Source: Oscarella lobularis (Eukaryota; Porifera; Homoscleromorpha; Homosclerophorida; Oscarellidae). Taken from it: a DNA stretch of 64,000 nt. Location of the stretch: NCBI RefSeq assembly GCF_947507565.1, contig NC_089192.1, positions 992,001-1,056,000 on the forward strand, in the 5' to 3' direction. How positions within the stretch are numbered: position 1 is the first letter of the stretch; every line of letters starts with the position of its first letter. Both the position numbers and the translations under genes were made by a program. Positions 1 to 12,400 of this stretch are shown here, piece by piece. The notes beneath the pieces were generated by a model. That model worked only from the letters and a program-made list of their open reading frames with translations, was not told the DNA's origin and did not search any database.

Positions 1-17
1 GAGGGTGACTCCCTTAC

Positions 18-2734
18 CTTTACGGGCGGCTTTCGCGTGACGTGCGACACGAGAAAGTTCATTGCTATGTCCTCGCAGTTCATGTACTCGTCGACCTTGT
101 CGCGTATCGATTGCGACATGGTATACGAGTAAAGATACATGTAGTACTGGGGGGGAGAAAGTCGAGCATTATTAGACAGACACTCCTTAGTTTGTCTTAC
201 CTTATGGAAAAACGCGGCACCGGTTAGTACCATTGACATTTCGCACGAATAATTCGCGTTGTAGTTCCACCTGCCTGGATGGCGTGCGTCCCACGCGTGA
301 AACCGTCCCGGAAATCCGACGATGCGATCCTTATTCTCCCTCCAGACGCTGTTCGAAATAAGAGCCACAATAGTTGCAGTCAAGGCCCTCGCGAGAATTT
401 TGTACCGCACCGAAAAGCAAGTTGAATTTCGTCGTGCCTTAAATGGGCGTCATCATCCATCGATAGTACGGCCTCCGTTTCGATTTTATCGAACGGCAGG
501 AAGCGATTGTTCAAACTGTTCTTCCCCGTCGTAATAACCTAGATAGAGGTATTGAACTGGGGGTGTATAAGCAACAGGCGAGACTCCTTTGCACTTACGT
601 GTATTGGAATGCCAATGTTGGGCCATTCCATGTTGGCCGGCGGCGGTTGCGGATTGTTCCACACAACGACGATCGTGCGCAAGTACTGCAAATTCCGGAG
701 CCGCTCCAGCGCCGCGGTCAGCACCAAATTGCGATCGAACGTCAACATGACAATCGTGAACTGTTCGTCCGGCACGTTGCCGGCGAGAAGAACGTCGAAT
801 TCGGGCCCATTCAAAGGCCCTCCGTCGCGAACTGTTCGGTGAAGATTCTTTCCTCGCCCGGGCCCCATGTACTGAAACCCCGAAGGCAGAGCGGAAACGA
901 ACGGCGTCACGGACGGCATCCCAACCAGCGCCCCAGGCGAATCGTTCCACGCATCGTAACTATTCAGCGTGAAATTTTTCTGAAATCGCGGCGACGGCGC
1001 TTCCACTGCTGCCACGCCACCCGCAGCCTCTCCGAACGGCGACGTTTCGCCGTCGGCAAACACGCCGACGGTGCGCGCTTCCGCGACGACGTTCGGCGGC
1101 AAACCGATCCGCGTTCGCACGACGGCGACGACGCTATCGACGACGCGCGTCGCCGATCCGAAGTACGTCTCCCAGACGAAGCGTCCGCGTCGACGCATAT
1201 CCAAGACGTCGCCTTCGGCGACGGCGCGAAGAAAGAAATTCAACTCGGTCGCTCGCGCGTCGGCGAGACGAAACGCAACGCGACTCCAATCGAGTACGTC
1301 GTCGAAGGGAAGTCGAACGTCGCCAACGACGATGGGAACGGCGCCGGCGCGAAGCGATTCGACGAGACGCGCGTGCGTCGTCGTTTCTCCACCACCGAGA
1401 ATGAGAGCGAATGTAGACGAAGATAAAGAGGCGACTCGTTGCGACGACGTTCCGCAGAGATGCCACTCGCCTGGACGCGCGACGACGGTGGCGTCTTTCG
1501 GCGCCGTCCGCGTGCATTCGGTTGCGACGACGAGTTCTTCGTTGTCGTGCGCTCGAATCGACGCCAGGTCGGCCGGCGTCGTTGCTAGCGACAACGGTTG
1601 CCGTGCGGGAGGATTCCACTCGCCGCGAAAGTAGATTAGGTAGCGTCGAAAGGCGGGAAGCTGGCGAGGCGGCGGCGGGAGTGGCGACGACGAGGAGAAC
1701 ATCGCGATGGGCGGCGCGACGACGTCGAATCCACGCCGATGGCGCGGATTGGAGTGACGAGCGACGATCGCGCGACCGACGTTGTCGGGAAAGTTGTCCG
1801 TCGTCGTCGAATTGGTCACGTCGACGAGCAGGTGATTGCGACCGTCGCCGCGCCAATGGGCGAGCGACTTGAACGCGTTCTCGTCCCACTGACGTCGTCG
1901 ACTATCAACGAGAACGAGATAGAGGCACGCTCGATTTGGATTCGACGTGTAATAGGGAGCCAATTTGATGTGCAAGGCAAGACGTCGAAGCAACGCTGAC
2001 TCGTCCGTCGCGGACCCCTCGTCGTACAAATGCACGGCAAATGGAGTCGTAAGAGAACAGCGCGAGAAATCGAAGCACGTCAAAAGCCGACACGCCCCCG
2101 CCATTCTCTCGCCCGGAAACGGCACAGGAACCGCCGCGGCGTCTTGTGACGTCACCCCCGGCACAATGACTCGCTTCGGCGGTACGGCTTCGACGAGACG
2201 AACTCCTCCCCGACTCTCATCCGGGGATCGTTTCGCGACGACGACGACGTCATTCTCGACGCCGCCGCCGCCGCCTCGTTGAGAAGCGAGGCGACGAAGA
2301 TCGGCGCGCGTCGCCTGGAGTTCGGCTTTCGCTTTGGCGACGTCGTGCGCGAGCGCGTTGCGTCGGCTCTTCGTCTCTTCGAGTCGCGACGCCGCCGTTT
2401 GGGTCGCCTGTTGAATCGACTGGCGACGGCGCTCGAGATCGCGTACGTCGTTGCGTACGGCGTCGCGAAGTCGTTCGAGTTCGGCGATGCGACGCTTGAG
2501 CGACGCGCCGTCGTTTTCGTCTTCCAGCGTGCGCACTTGGGGTTTTAGGTGAACGACGGCGAAGTTTCCGTCGTCGTCGTCGCTCGCCGCGCCGTCGTCG
2601 ACGTTCTTTGGGGTCGCCGGAAGGTTTAGAAGCACGCCGATGGGTACGAAGACGCCGACGACGAATAGGAGACCGAGCATCGGCCGCAGTGAGAGCCTGC
2701 GATGAAGTTGACGGAGAACACTGCGAAGAACCAT
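18..2734 (-). CDS. EXTL3: Exostosin-like glycosyltransferase 3 (partial, 3' end missing)
   Basis: Type II Golgi/ER membrane glycosyltransferase that transfers alpha-GlcNAc during heparan sulfate chain initiation. Exon 1 (599-2734) encodes a short cytosolic tail, a membrane anchor at about residues 17-38 ([20 protein letters not shown]), a coiled coil at about 75-160, a GT47 exostosin domain at about 210-500, and the start of the GT64 domain ([10 protein letters not shown]). Exons at 411-538, 201-348 and 18-146 continue GT64 with [10 protein letters not shown], the metal-binding [13 protein letters not shown] (DDD), [11 protein letters not shown] and [14 protein letters not shown]. Splice sites are GT-AG and in phase. 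The order and spacing match EXTL3 (human 919 aa) better than EXT1/EXT2, because of the long N-terminal coiled coil and the KNSLNNRF context. About 847 residues are visible; the last 50-70 lie beyond the left edge. The start codon is 248 bp from the divergent RPAP2 start. Confidence 0.93.
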
Positions 2735-2982
2735 TGTTATTCAGTTTTGTTATTCCGCCCACGTCCGTAGCGTGCGCTCGCGCCTCAGCGGAACTGTCGC
2801 GCGGCAATTACTGTCTCTATCCCGCTTATAGCTCCGCCGCGCGGTGTACCCCGCGGCACACCCTGAAGGCTTTCCATATGCCGCGTTGCAAAGAAATTAC
2901 GCCCCTAAGCCAAACGGCCAGTGGGTGTGCTCGTATTCTAACGCGCGCTCGCGCCTTCGTTCGCGGCGGTTCGCGGAGCTGC

Positions 2983-4448
2983 AATGGACTCCAGACGAGC
3001 CGAATGGGAACGCAAAGCGCTGGAAGTCGTCGAAATACTACTAGCCGACTGTGTCGACGAAGCCACCCTGCTCGACTGCGTGAGAACGCGTCAATCGACG
3101 AAACAGAATGCAAAATGATCGATCTAACTTTCCCAGGCTAAGCGTATCAATCAAAATTACTATAGCGACGTTATCGAGGAACGATTCATAATCAAACGAT
3201 GTGGGTATCCTGTATGCGACAAGGTTCTTACCCAGGTAAACGAAGAAATTTCTACATGACACGACTAACTACATTTGTTTTGATGGCGGGGCAGCTTCCT
3301 AAGCAGAAGTATCACATTTCAGCTTCTCGGAACCGCGTCTATGATCTAACAGAGCGAAAGGTACCGAATGGACTTTTTTATATTTTTTATTTCAATTAAT
3401 GTTTCTGACGATATTTTGTAGAAATTTTGTAGCAATTGGTGCTTTAGAGCGTCGAATTATTTTGCAAGTCAACTGTCAACGGAACCGGTTTGGGCAATTG
3501 ATGCCACCAAGTTGAGCATCTCCTTTGCTTTAGGAAGTGATTGTAGAGACGTGATTGACAGGTATAACGTGGAGCTTTTGACTGAGACGAAAGAGGCGGA
3601 AAAGACTCAGAGAGAGACGATTACTGCTACTGAGAGAGCGGTAGCGAAAGACAGGACGCACCTAAGTGACACTCAAGCTGAGAAAGAGGACTCCGATTTT
3701 GCTACAGTTCAGTCCATACTGACGTCTTGGTACGAGCCGAGGCCACGTTTGTCAGAAGAAGACAATGCTGATGCCTGTAAAGGGCTCGCTGTCAGTGACG
3801 TGGAGTCCGAAGAGGATCAGAAAGTGTTGGACAAATTGAAACGATTTGGGATAAATCCTCAAACGGGGCAATTTCAGAGCGACTCCTCTAATCGAAGACC
3901 TTATGATGTCGTCGAACGTAGAACGAATGTATGTAAGGAAAAGGGAGAGGGGAAGGAGGGGCGATGAATACGAGACATGTGCAGGACTCTCCAATTGCTT
4001 TGCCACATCTTGATTCGGCGGCTCAAGACTCAAGCCGTCGTCAGATTGTGCTCGGCCATCTTAGCGCAGCATATAAAAGTTTTTCAGTACAGGATCCAGA
4101 TTATCTGAAGAAGTGCGTTCAAAAGCTAAGGTAATGCTTAGCGAGAAATGGTGTTCACACACACACATACAGGAATGCGTTGTTTCAAGGTTAGACCGTT
4201 CAAATATCGCCATGAAACCCAACCAGTGGAAACTAGCCGCTCTCATCGTTTTTCTCAGGTAGGTATCTAACGAAACAGAGGGAGCTCTTTTCTCCCCCTA
4301 TGTGCTTTTGCATTTTAGCTCTACTGAAAACCCGTCGTCGACGATCCTCGACGAAGCAATGGAAAAGGTCCTTTCAAACAGTCACGCGCAGCGAGACGAG
4401 GTCAACAGACTCGCATTAGTCGTTTCGCGCAAGCAAGGTATACAGTAA
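2983..4448 (+). CDS. RPAP2: RNA polymerase II-associated protein 2 (Rtr1-type CTD phosphatase)
   Basis: RPAP2/Rtr1 acts on Ser5-phosphorylated RNA polymerase II C-terminal domain and helps polymerase assembly and nuclear import. Exon 1 (2983-3080) encodes MDSRRAEWERKALEVVEILL. The next exons give the Rtr1 zinc-binding core: IIKRCGYPVCDK (first Cys pair), YHISASRNRVYDLTERK, then KFCSNWCFRASNYFASQL (second Cys pair) and PVW. After an acidic low-complexity linker (to about 3929) come exons with CVQKLR, then LDRSNIAMKPNQWKLAALIVFL and a last exon ending at TAA 4446-4448. The C-terminal block matches the conserved RPAP2 tail (NQW...A). The acceptor before LDRS is the AAG|G at about 4192, not the nearer CAG at 4171, because only that keeps the frame. 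Stop is 68 bp from the convergent DNALI1 stop. Confidence 0.93.
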
Positions 4449-4516
4449 ATGACATAAGCAAGGGAGCAGAAGCTCAAGAAATAGGTGAGATGTGCACGTA
4501 TAATATTTCTAAAGTT

Positions 4517-5785
4517 TTACTTCTTGCTCGGCGCTTCGATGCCTTCAAGCTGAGTCTATAGAGAGAAATGTTGAGGGGGAACGATTGCATGCGCTTTTTT
4601 TCTCTTCGCCTACTTTGAGCTGGCTAATCGTTTTGCGGAGCGACTGGACTTCTTCCGTGTGCTTTGCGTCGTCCTGAACGCGTCGCTCCGCCTCTCGCTT
4701 CTCGATCGCCTCGCAACGATTCTTCGACTCTTGGAGATTTTTTTCCAATTCTTTTTTGTCTTCTTCGAGCTCTTTGATCTAGGGAGGAAGAAATCGGAAG
4801 GGGTGGATAAGGGAGGAAGAAAAGCCAGACTGGCTACCTTTTTCTCCATATCAACCTTTCCTTGTTCCGCTTGCAAAGCCTTTCGCATGCCAAAAGCAAC
4901 GCTACAAAAACCGGGTATGAGCACCGTATGTACAGTGGAACCTCTCAATCAAAATTACAGTACAACACAAACAAATAATAATAATTGTATTTTTTTGAGG
5001 TGGTGTCGAAGCTTTACCTGCTTTCATAGAGGGTTTGATACGCAGCAATAGTCATCCTGATTTCATTCCTCACCCTAGAAAAGTTAAGAGATCGTACACT
5101 TAGAGGGCAATGCTGTTACAAGAATTATCAAGAGGTTATTCTAGTAGGGTCAGAATCATAGATCGTACAGAGGGGCAGAAAGGTACCGTACTCTTACATG
5201 TATATAAGGAGAGAGTACAGTACGTAGACTAAGTAGTCATACATTATGAGCCTATCCACGTTTACATAGGTGTTTTACTCCCTCGAGACGAACCTGAGCA
5301 AGAGTAGCCCCCGTTCGGCGCAGTTGATCGTCACCTGACGTATGAGCTCGTCGAAACACTGCGAATAGAGCTCGCGTCGAACGGGACAGATTCCCGTTTC
5401 GCGCGCTTGACGCTGCTGGAGACGCGTGTCGAGATGCTCCTGCAGCGCGACGACGTCCAAGCGCGTCGCCGGCGTGCTCGAGACGCTCTGCACCCAAAGC
5501 TGACCCGATTCGGTCCACTCGCGCGGCGGCAAGATCGCGTTGAGAATTTCCTCCGTTTGCTGGTTGCCCTTTTGAGTTTCGACCGACGGTAGTTTGCTTT
5601 TGGGAGCGGGCGGGACGGGGCCGCCTGTTTGCGTTTGGCGTCCGGCCGGAGATTTCTGCGCGAGAGCGCGAGAAAAATGTTGGGCTATCTAGTCGCGTTT
5701 GTTCGGGGCAAGCGCTTACCGAGGGTTTGCGTTCACCGGTTTTGCTTACGAGCACCGGGTTGTCGTATTTGACTAGGGACGCCAT
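4517..5785 (-). CDS. DNALI1: Axonemal dynein light intermediate polypeptide 1 (p28)
   Basis: Inner dynein arm light chain (p28/IDA4 family) needed for ciliary beating; it binds single-headed inner-arm dyneins with actin. Exon 1 encodes MASLVKYDNPVLVSKTGERK. The large second exon has the family signature ILPPREW, QLWVQSVSSTPATRLDVV, QARETGICPVRRELYSQCF and DELIRQVTINCAERGLLLLR. Small exons follow with RNEIRMTIAAYQTLYES and VAFGMRKALQAEQGK. The coiled-coil exon (KNLQESKNRCEAIEKREAER) runs to SQLK, and a final exon gives TQLEGIEAPSKK and TAA. This terminal exon lies after a short intron beginning GTAGGCG; reading through instead would give an unrelated tail. Protein of about 255 aa, the usual length. 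Its presence implies motile cilia or flagella. Confidence 0.95.
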
Positions 5786-5964
5786 CGATTATTATTGTCA
5801 GGAACCGAACTCGGCCGTTGCTAAGACGATTGTGGCGTAGCGCGCGGTTTATTGGTAACGTCCCGCCCAGTCCCCGCAAGTCCCTGCATAAGTATCTCTG
5901 CGGAGTTGTCTCTGCTCAGTCTGGACTCTAGAAGTGGCCCTAGTCCCAGAAAACCGAAAACGCG

Positions 5965-6614
5965 ATGAGAAAACGAAGAACGATCGGGTCAGCGGAAGCG
6001 AAGGCGGCGAAGAAGAATCGCGAGGACGTCGACGCGAGCGTGGCGACGATGAGTCACGCCGAGCTGCGTACTCGCCTCGAAGAGCTCGGAGATAAGCCCG
6101 GTCCCATAGACGATTCGAATAGGTGCAAAAATCGCTCACCCACGCCACGTACTCAAATTCAATTTCGAATCGTTCAGAAATCTCTACAATCGCATGCTGA
6201 CGAAGAAATTGGCTACTGTCGCCGAGTCCTCCCAACGAGAGGAGAAGGAGGAGGAGGTGGAGACGAAGGAAACGCCAGCTGTGACGTCAAAAGAAAGGGG
6301 TGGGAAAAAATCGAAAGAGGGCGTCTCGCAGAAAGGAAAAACGGCGCAACAGAAGGTAAAAAATTTTTTAGTCGTGCACCTTAAAGAATTGGCGTCACAA
6401 TCGCTGATAAAGCGCGCCCTATCGAAAATCAATCGATTGCAGCCCGTTTTTACACTACGCTTTCACTTCACTTTGCGTCGTATCCGGAAGTGGTACCTCC
6501 CATTAGGATCAACAGGATATCACTTACACTCTTTCACATACACGATTCCGGATATGAGAATGCTTGAAGTTGTACATAAGACTAGCGTTTTTGCAGACCC
6601 GAATGGCCTTGTAG
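5965..6614 (+). CDS. Small LEM-domain protein
   Basis: Predicted nuclear protein of about 117 aa with a LEM domain, the fold that binds the chromatin protein BAF. A basic N-terminus (MRKRRTIGSAEAKAAKKNR) looks like a nuclear localisation signal. The LEM domain starts at MSHAELRTRLEELG, continues GPIDDSNR, and is completed after an intron (6123-6177) by NLYNRMLTKKLA. The tail is Lys/Glu rich. A donor at 6356 and the strong acceptor before 6597 give a short last exon ending at TAG 6612-6614; without that splice the frame stays open to 6658. No membrane segment is seen, unlike emerin, LAP2 or MAN1, so it is either a soluble LEM protein or C-terminal exons are missed. It diverges from DNALI1 with 179 bp between starts. 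The first exon of the next gene may overlap its last intron. Confidence 0.7.
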
Positions 6615-6660
6615 TCGTTAGCTCAGCTACTCGTGCAGTACATGCGATGCGTTTCTAGGT

Positions 6661-8095
6661 AAAGAAGTTGGGCATAGAGGGCGTCGTTGCCGCATCGTAT
6701 ACGCCCTTCAACACTGACGGGTATGTGGGGAGGAAAATTGCTTGAGGATGATGATAATACTCATTGCACAACAAGGTCATTAAATCTGGCGATGGTCGAA
6801 CCTTATGCCAATTATTTGATACGTCTCGGAGTGGCGGGCGTATTCGGTTAGAAAGCAAAGTGTAACGACTTCCATTTGCGCTATTTTTTATTCAGTAAAC
6901 GGCACGACTGGCGAAGGCGTACTAATGACAGTCGACGAACGAAAGGCGATGGTAGAGGCGTGGGCGAAAGCGGTGAAGAAAAGGTATAGGACGAACCAGT
7001 GAAAGCCACGCATCTTCCACCCCCTGCACTCGCGCAGGGTCAAAGTCATCGTCCACGTCAGCTCGACTTCACTAAAAGATTGCCAAGAAATGGTACAGAT
7101 ATATACAGTAAAGTGACAACCTGTGGTCCTTACGAGCTTCTTCTTGTTAAATTAAGGCTAGACATGCGTCGTCTCTCGATGGAGTCGATGCCATAGCAGC
7201 GATGCCGCCGCTCGTTTTCAGTGCAAAAACCATAGGTCAAAACGATTTTTTCTCTTTTTTCTGAACTTTATTGATCGCTTCTTTAGAAGAGCTGCTCGTG
7301 CATCTCGAGTGCATCGCCTCAAGCGCTCCGCGCACTCCACTTCTATTGTATCACCACAGCGATATGTCTCCCTTGAATTGTAAGACGGCTCGATTTGAAA
7401 AATATGCTCGCAACTACTCGTTTTCCATAGTCAGCATAGAAGAGTTTCTTCGTCAGGCGGACAAACGTCTTCCGACGTTTGTCGGCGTCAAGTACACGGA
7501 CTACAACGTCGACGTGTTCGCGCGATGTCTCAATCTGGGTCGCTATGAGATGCTATACGGTAGAGACGAGGTATAACCACGGCAGGCGATCGATAGTTCA
7601 ATCATATCGACCACGTGAATTTTCCCCCATAGCAATTGCTCGCCTCGTTGGCCATGGGCGCCGTTAGTTGCGTCGGTAGCACGTATAACTTCACCGGTAG
7701 CATTCCCGCGAAGATTTTCGCTGCTTTCAAAAGCGGCGACATTGCTACTGCTCAGAAGGAGCAGGTTCGTTCCTGTATAAAATCGTCTCCGCCTATAAGG
7801 CACACTGCCGTTGTTTAACTATAGCTCAAGTCTCAGCTTGCTATAAAGACTTACAACGATGTTGGTGAGCTTGCAAGAATTGAGTTAGGATTTACAAAAC
7901 TTTATCTGTCTTGTCAAAGGCCGGCGTATTGGGTGCGCGTCGCCGCACGCTCTCGGCAAGGCGATCATGCACATGATTGGTTGTCCTGTCGGCGCGCCGC
8001 GTTTGCCCAGCAAGCCTCTCACCGACGCCCAGTACAAGGAGCTAAAGAGAAGTTTCGAAGAGATAGGCTTCTTCGATTGGCATCAGGCGTCGTGA
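6661..8095 (+). CDS. NPL: N-acetylneuraminate lyase (sialate aldolase); first coding exon unresolved
   Basis: Cytosolic class I aldolase cleaving sialic acid to N-acetylmannosamine and pyruvate. Exons follow the DapA/NanA fold in order: KKLGIEGVVAASYTPF (6661-6720), then NGTTGEGVLMTVDERK (GTTGEG pyruvate-binding loop), VKVIVHVSS, DGVDAIAAMPP, TPLLLYHHSDM (catalytic Tyr), TFVGVKYTDYN (Schiff-base Lys), QLLASLAMGAVSCVGSTYN, and a last exon ending at TGA 8093-8095. The TIM-barrel order and about 300 aa length fit metazoan NPL. The first certain exon begins right after an AG acceptor preceded in frame by TAG, so the ATG lies in an upstream exon. One candidate is 6554 (MRMLEV joined in phase through a GTACAT donor), inside the last intron of the LEM gene. 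Start therefore uncertain; product identity is not. Confidence 0.9.
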
Positions 8096-9462
8096 TGACT
8101 GCGGCGTTGTTTGATAACTTCTCTCGATTTTTGCGTGCGTTTTGATTTTTTTCTTTGTGACTTTAAGCAGATTGAAAAGTCGATGCAGATTTCTGCTTTA
8201 TAATGAATCGATTGAGAAATCCGTCTGTGTGATGTCGGAAGTCGTCCTAAAATAGATATTTTTCATTAGAAGTCAGTAAGTGACGTTCCTCAAGCTCGTT
8301 TTATATATTCTGTCGTCTTTCTTTTGCAATTCAACCTGTACTCGTCGACAGAAATGGAATGAAATTGAAGGCGAAGCAGAAGGCTATCTGGTTAGTACTA
8401 CTATCTACAGTGCCGTTCAAAGTTCTAGGCGCCCTCATAGATACGTTTAGACTATTCCCGCTCCTCCGTTACCCCGTTTAGATTATTTGAGAGCTGATAT
8501 ACTGTCGTTTGCGTGTCCGAGTGTAGCGGACGTTTGGCTTGCCCGTCATAGAATCGACGTTAGCACCTTGATTTTGCTGACCAGGCGTATTACCGCTCCT
8601 GCGTATGCGTTCGCTTTTCGCGTTCAAATAGAGACCGAATGTCTTTAGAATAGACCCGGGGGCCACAATGCATTTGCAACCGATTCATCGCTTCTACTTC
8701 TCGTCTTAGGCCATTTCGTAGCAACGTGATGATTGACGTCATGCGTTGCTTAATGTAGCGTGACAGGGCGTGTCCTGCGTACGTGGGCACACGTTCGTTG
8801 TCCTTTTTTGCGTTTTGAATTGATTTCCAACGAAATTTCGTTTGTTTTAGCCGGCAGAAATGCATTTGAGGCCGATTGGCTGTTGTTTCGGTTCAAATGA
8901 TGCCCTCTTTGATCGTGAATAGCTGCAGTCGTTCGGCCCCAGTCGCGTTTTAAAGATTTCTAAGCGAGAAGACGCGTTTTTGGCCTTTTTAAGGTCAAAC
9001 GACACGCGAGTTACCGAAGGGGGCCCCAGCTGAAATTTTGCAGAGTCTAACTAACAGTGTAGCGAATCGTGTATGACTCCCAAAAAACCCAAGTTAGCCA
9101 AGGTCATGCCAAAACATTTGAACGATACTGCGTATCTATCTAATCTTGGGTAAAGAAACCGTGGCCTGTCATTATACGTGGTAGAATAGGTAAACGTACG
9201 CTTTCGGCTTTCTCGACGACGACGACGACGGTCCCGGCCCAACGCCACGATTCATTTGGGGCGGGACTGACCTGATTAGATAGACAAGATTGAAGCCAAG
9301 GAATTAAGGGTCATGCGTGGCAGGAACGTTTGGCATGCAGGTACAGAAGTCAGGTGCAGAGTGCAGCACAAGAATATGTCGCAAGTGCAAGAATGACTAG
9401 CTGCTACCCATATGTAAAAGAGAGCTCCAAGTACGGCAGAGCCAGAGCTCCTGCAACGAGAC
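8096..9462 (+). other. Gene-free stretch with repeat copy
   Basis: No convincing exon found on either strand. The left part (8219-8475) and a block at about 8860-8925 are copies of a repeat also found at 12737-13093. The rest is moderately AT-rich sequence with only short unsupported frames. The last bases form the 5' flank of the gene starting at 9463. Confidence 0.6.
8219..8925 (+). repeat. Dispersed repeat, long copy
   Basis: The segment 8219-8475 matches 12737-12995 closely (shared blocks include gtcgtcctaaaatagat, cctgtactcgtcgacaga and ggcgccctcatagat/aaacg). The segment around 8858-8925 matches 13024-13093 (cagaaatgcatttg, ccgattgg, ttgatcgtgaatagct). About 385 bp between the two blocks are absent from the other copy. 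No coding potential or terminal repeats recognised, so it could be a degenerate non-autonomous element or an old segmental duplication. Confidence 0.75.
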
Positions 9463-12400
9463 ATGCTAAGAGTTTGGTCTTGCTTTCTCCTCGCCGCGGC
9501 GATTCGCCTTGCGTCTACTGCCGTCACGTCTCTTTCTACCGACTGGTGGCAGTGCCACGACGTCCAAGGACGCAATTTCGACGAAAAGAGTCCTGGCTCC
9601 ATAATTGGCGTCCTCGTCAACACCGAGTGTACGCCCGCTTCATCAACAAAGCCCGATCACTTTTGCGAAGCCGCTTTGCTTGGCCCACGAACCATTCTGA
9701 CCGCGTATGACTGCATAAAGTTATCAGAGAATCCCTCCGCAAAAGAGCGTCCGAAGTTATATTACAGCTATAAGTCAGATGGCAAGTGGCAGTGCCGTGA
9801 GGTTACTGCTCTCCAGCAACTCGGCGGATCCAGTGAAGCTGTCGGCTTTCTTGATGACGACGAGAGTCCAGCATTAGCGGCACCGTTTGTGAGTTTCGTT
9901 GGGGCCGGACAAGGGTCCGATGAGGCGCGATATAACGTTGCTCCCGAATCGCACCCCAACTATCCTGCCACCGTTTCGTCTCTCCTTCTTGGATTTATTG
10001 ACGACAAACAAGTTAAACTGGGGTTTGAGTCTGATGACGATTCAGCTGTCGATGTCGTGAGCTTGAACAGTGAACCTCCTGATGCTGAAATTCTTCCCGG
10101 AGCGACGTTTCTAAAAGAATTACCTGATTGTCGTTTAGGGGTTTTTGGTGTTTATAGCCAGCTGGTTACTGAGAGTGAAGACATAGGACAAGTACGAGAT
10201 AAGCGAGGGGGTAAGAAACCTCAGAAAGCCGCGCCAAAGAAAAAGAACGCAATGCGAAGCAAAAATCAAACTAGAGCAAAAGATCGCAATACTGAGCTGC
10301 TGGAAAAACGCGATGAAAAACGCGATGCGATTCGAAAGGAGGAGCTTCAAGCGATAGCGAAGGCAGATGCCGCCGCAAGCAGCGCCTTTTACTTTGGAGC
10401 TAAAAGTGCGAATATTTCCGGCTGTAGAGGTTCAAGTAATTGAGTTCGTAATTTTTCTATAGTTGCAACGTTCAACTTGAATTGGACTCCGTTGCTTGAT
10501 CGAGACATGGGAGACATCGTCAAAACGACGCTGCACGAAATCATTAAAGAGACGCATATCATAGCTTTTCAAGAAGCCACCGGCCTTATGAAAAAAATAT
10601 CTCTACCGAAAAACTACGGATATGTGGACTCGAAGAAAGAGTTTGTTTTTATCTACAGGTCAGATTGGTTCGTTCATGAAGACAAAGTGGAAATGCTCAA
10701 TGACCTTAACACTTACAAAGCTGTCTTTCAGGTAAGATAGTTTTGGGTAAAGTTTTTGTTAAATTTCAGCTATAAATGAGATTCAAAATATTTTTCTGTA
10801 GGCCTGGAACATTCCTGCAGAGGGGCAGCCGCGGGATAAATGTGTCGCGTTTTATTCTGTTCACCTTCCAGCAGGAAAGGAGAAACAGAAAGACCGAGAA
10901 AAACGACTTCAAAAAATTGTTAAAAAAATGGCCGAAGACAGGAAGGAGTGCAAGGCGCGAGTTCTCTTGGGAGATTTTAATTGGCCGACACTTCGTGGCG
11001 AAATCTCCAATTTTGAACTGTAAATTAATTAACTGTGAATGCTACAGTTAGTTTCAAAGCCCCGAGTCTTGGGAATGCAGTCCACAAAGCATGCCAACAG
11101 TTGGTTTTGCATGGTACTCTTCTAACTTGAGACTCTCAAGTTAGAACAGTACGCTGCTATGCAATGAGACGTAACTAACCGTTATTCTCATGCATGTGAA
11201 ACCTTTGAATAAAGTAGATGCTTTGCATACTAGAATTAAGAGAGACAATGTACGTGGTAGAAGTTTAGTTTAGTTTGTTTTATTTGGCGTAACAGACCCA
11301 CTAGATAGAAGGCCTTCTAAAAGAAATTCAGCAAATACAGTAGAGTAGCAGTAATGTAATTTGTCAAATTCAAACAGTTTTTGTTTTTTTAGATTTTTCA
11401 CTAAATTTGAACTTGAATCTTTATCCGATTCCGTTCCGCCTCATAATATCGCTGCCGAAGATCTGAATGAATTTGGCGAAACGACTCCGAGGCACGGGGT
11501 TTATGACTACATTTTTATTACCGACGACGTCCCAACGCCTTCATCTTACTATTTACCACCAGAAAATGTTCTCTCACTTGACCATCCAAAAGCGGATTTT
11601 ATAGAAGAGCGTTATCTTGATTATTTTGTACCCAAATCGAGTGTTTTGAAGAACGTTCCGGCTGTAAGATCAAGCTTCTTAAGCGATCATCTTCCTGTTG
11701 TCGGAAAAATAGCAAAACATGGAGTATCACTTTCTATTGGAACGTGGAATTTGGAGCGCTTTAACTTGCAAACCGGGTTTGGCGGCGGTAGCCGAGAAAA
11801 GCTTTTTGAGGAAATGTACGAAAAGGTGTTTGCCAATGCAGATGTATTTGCCATTCAGGAACTCTTAGTCGCTTCTACACCAGCTAATGACTTTTCTAAT
11901 TTTGGAGTGACGTGGGTTTCGGAGGCTGTTCAGACGACCAACGGCGGAAATACAGAGGGCCTCGGGTTTGCGTATAATAAAGCTTCAGTAAAATACGTTG
12001 ATAAATTTATAATTTCTGTGGAGGCGTACGGTAGCAAGACAAGCGAACGAGGAGCATTAGCTGCAAAATTTCGAATCACAAAAAATTCCGAGGTGAGCTA
12101 TGAAAAGTAGTGTCTGCTAAACATCTGACATAACATGTACATGTACCATAGGAATTTGCCATTGTGAATGTTCACGTTACAAATGACCAAGTGACAAAGT
12201 GGTCGTATCGTGAAGCAATTGTCAAATTCGTCCGGGATAAAGTAAAGAAAAAGTGGGGGAAGCTACCAGTCTTTGTAGCTGGTGACTTTAATTTTGACGG
12301 ATCAAATATAGCAAACCTAAGAAAGAAGTGAGATTATCTTTTTTTGTTTTAGTAACATTTGCAATTTGTTCTGCTTTCAGATGCCCCATTGGTAACACCA

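Noticed and set aside
1134-2807. Long Arg-rich open frames on both strands
   Set aside because: They are shadows of EXTL3 exon 1 in other frames, caused by its GC-rich third positions; no domain and no splice support.
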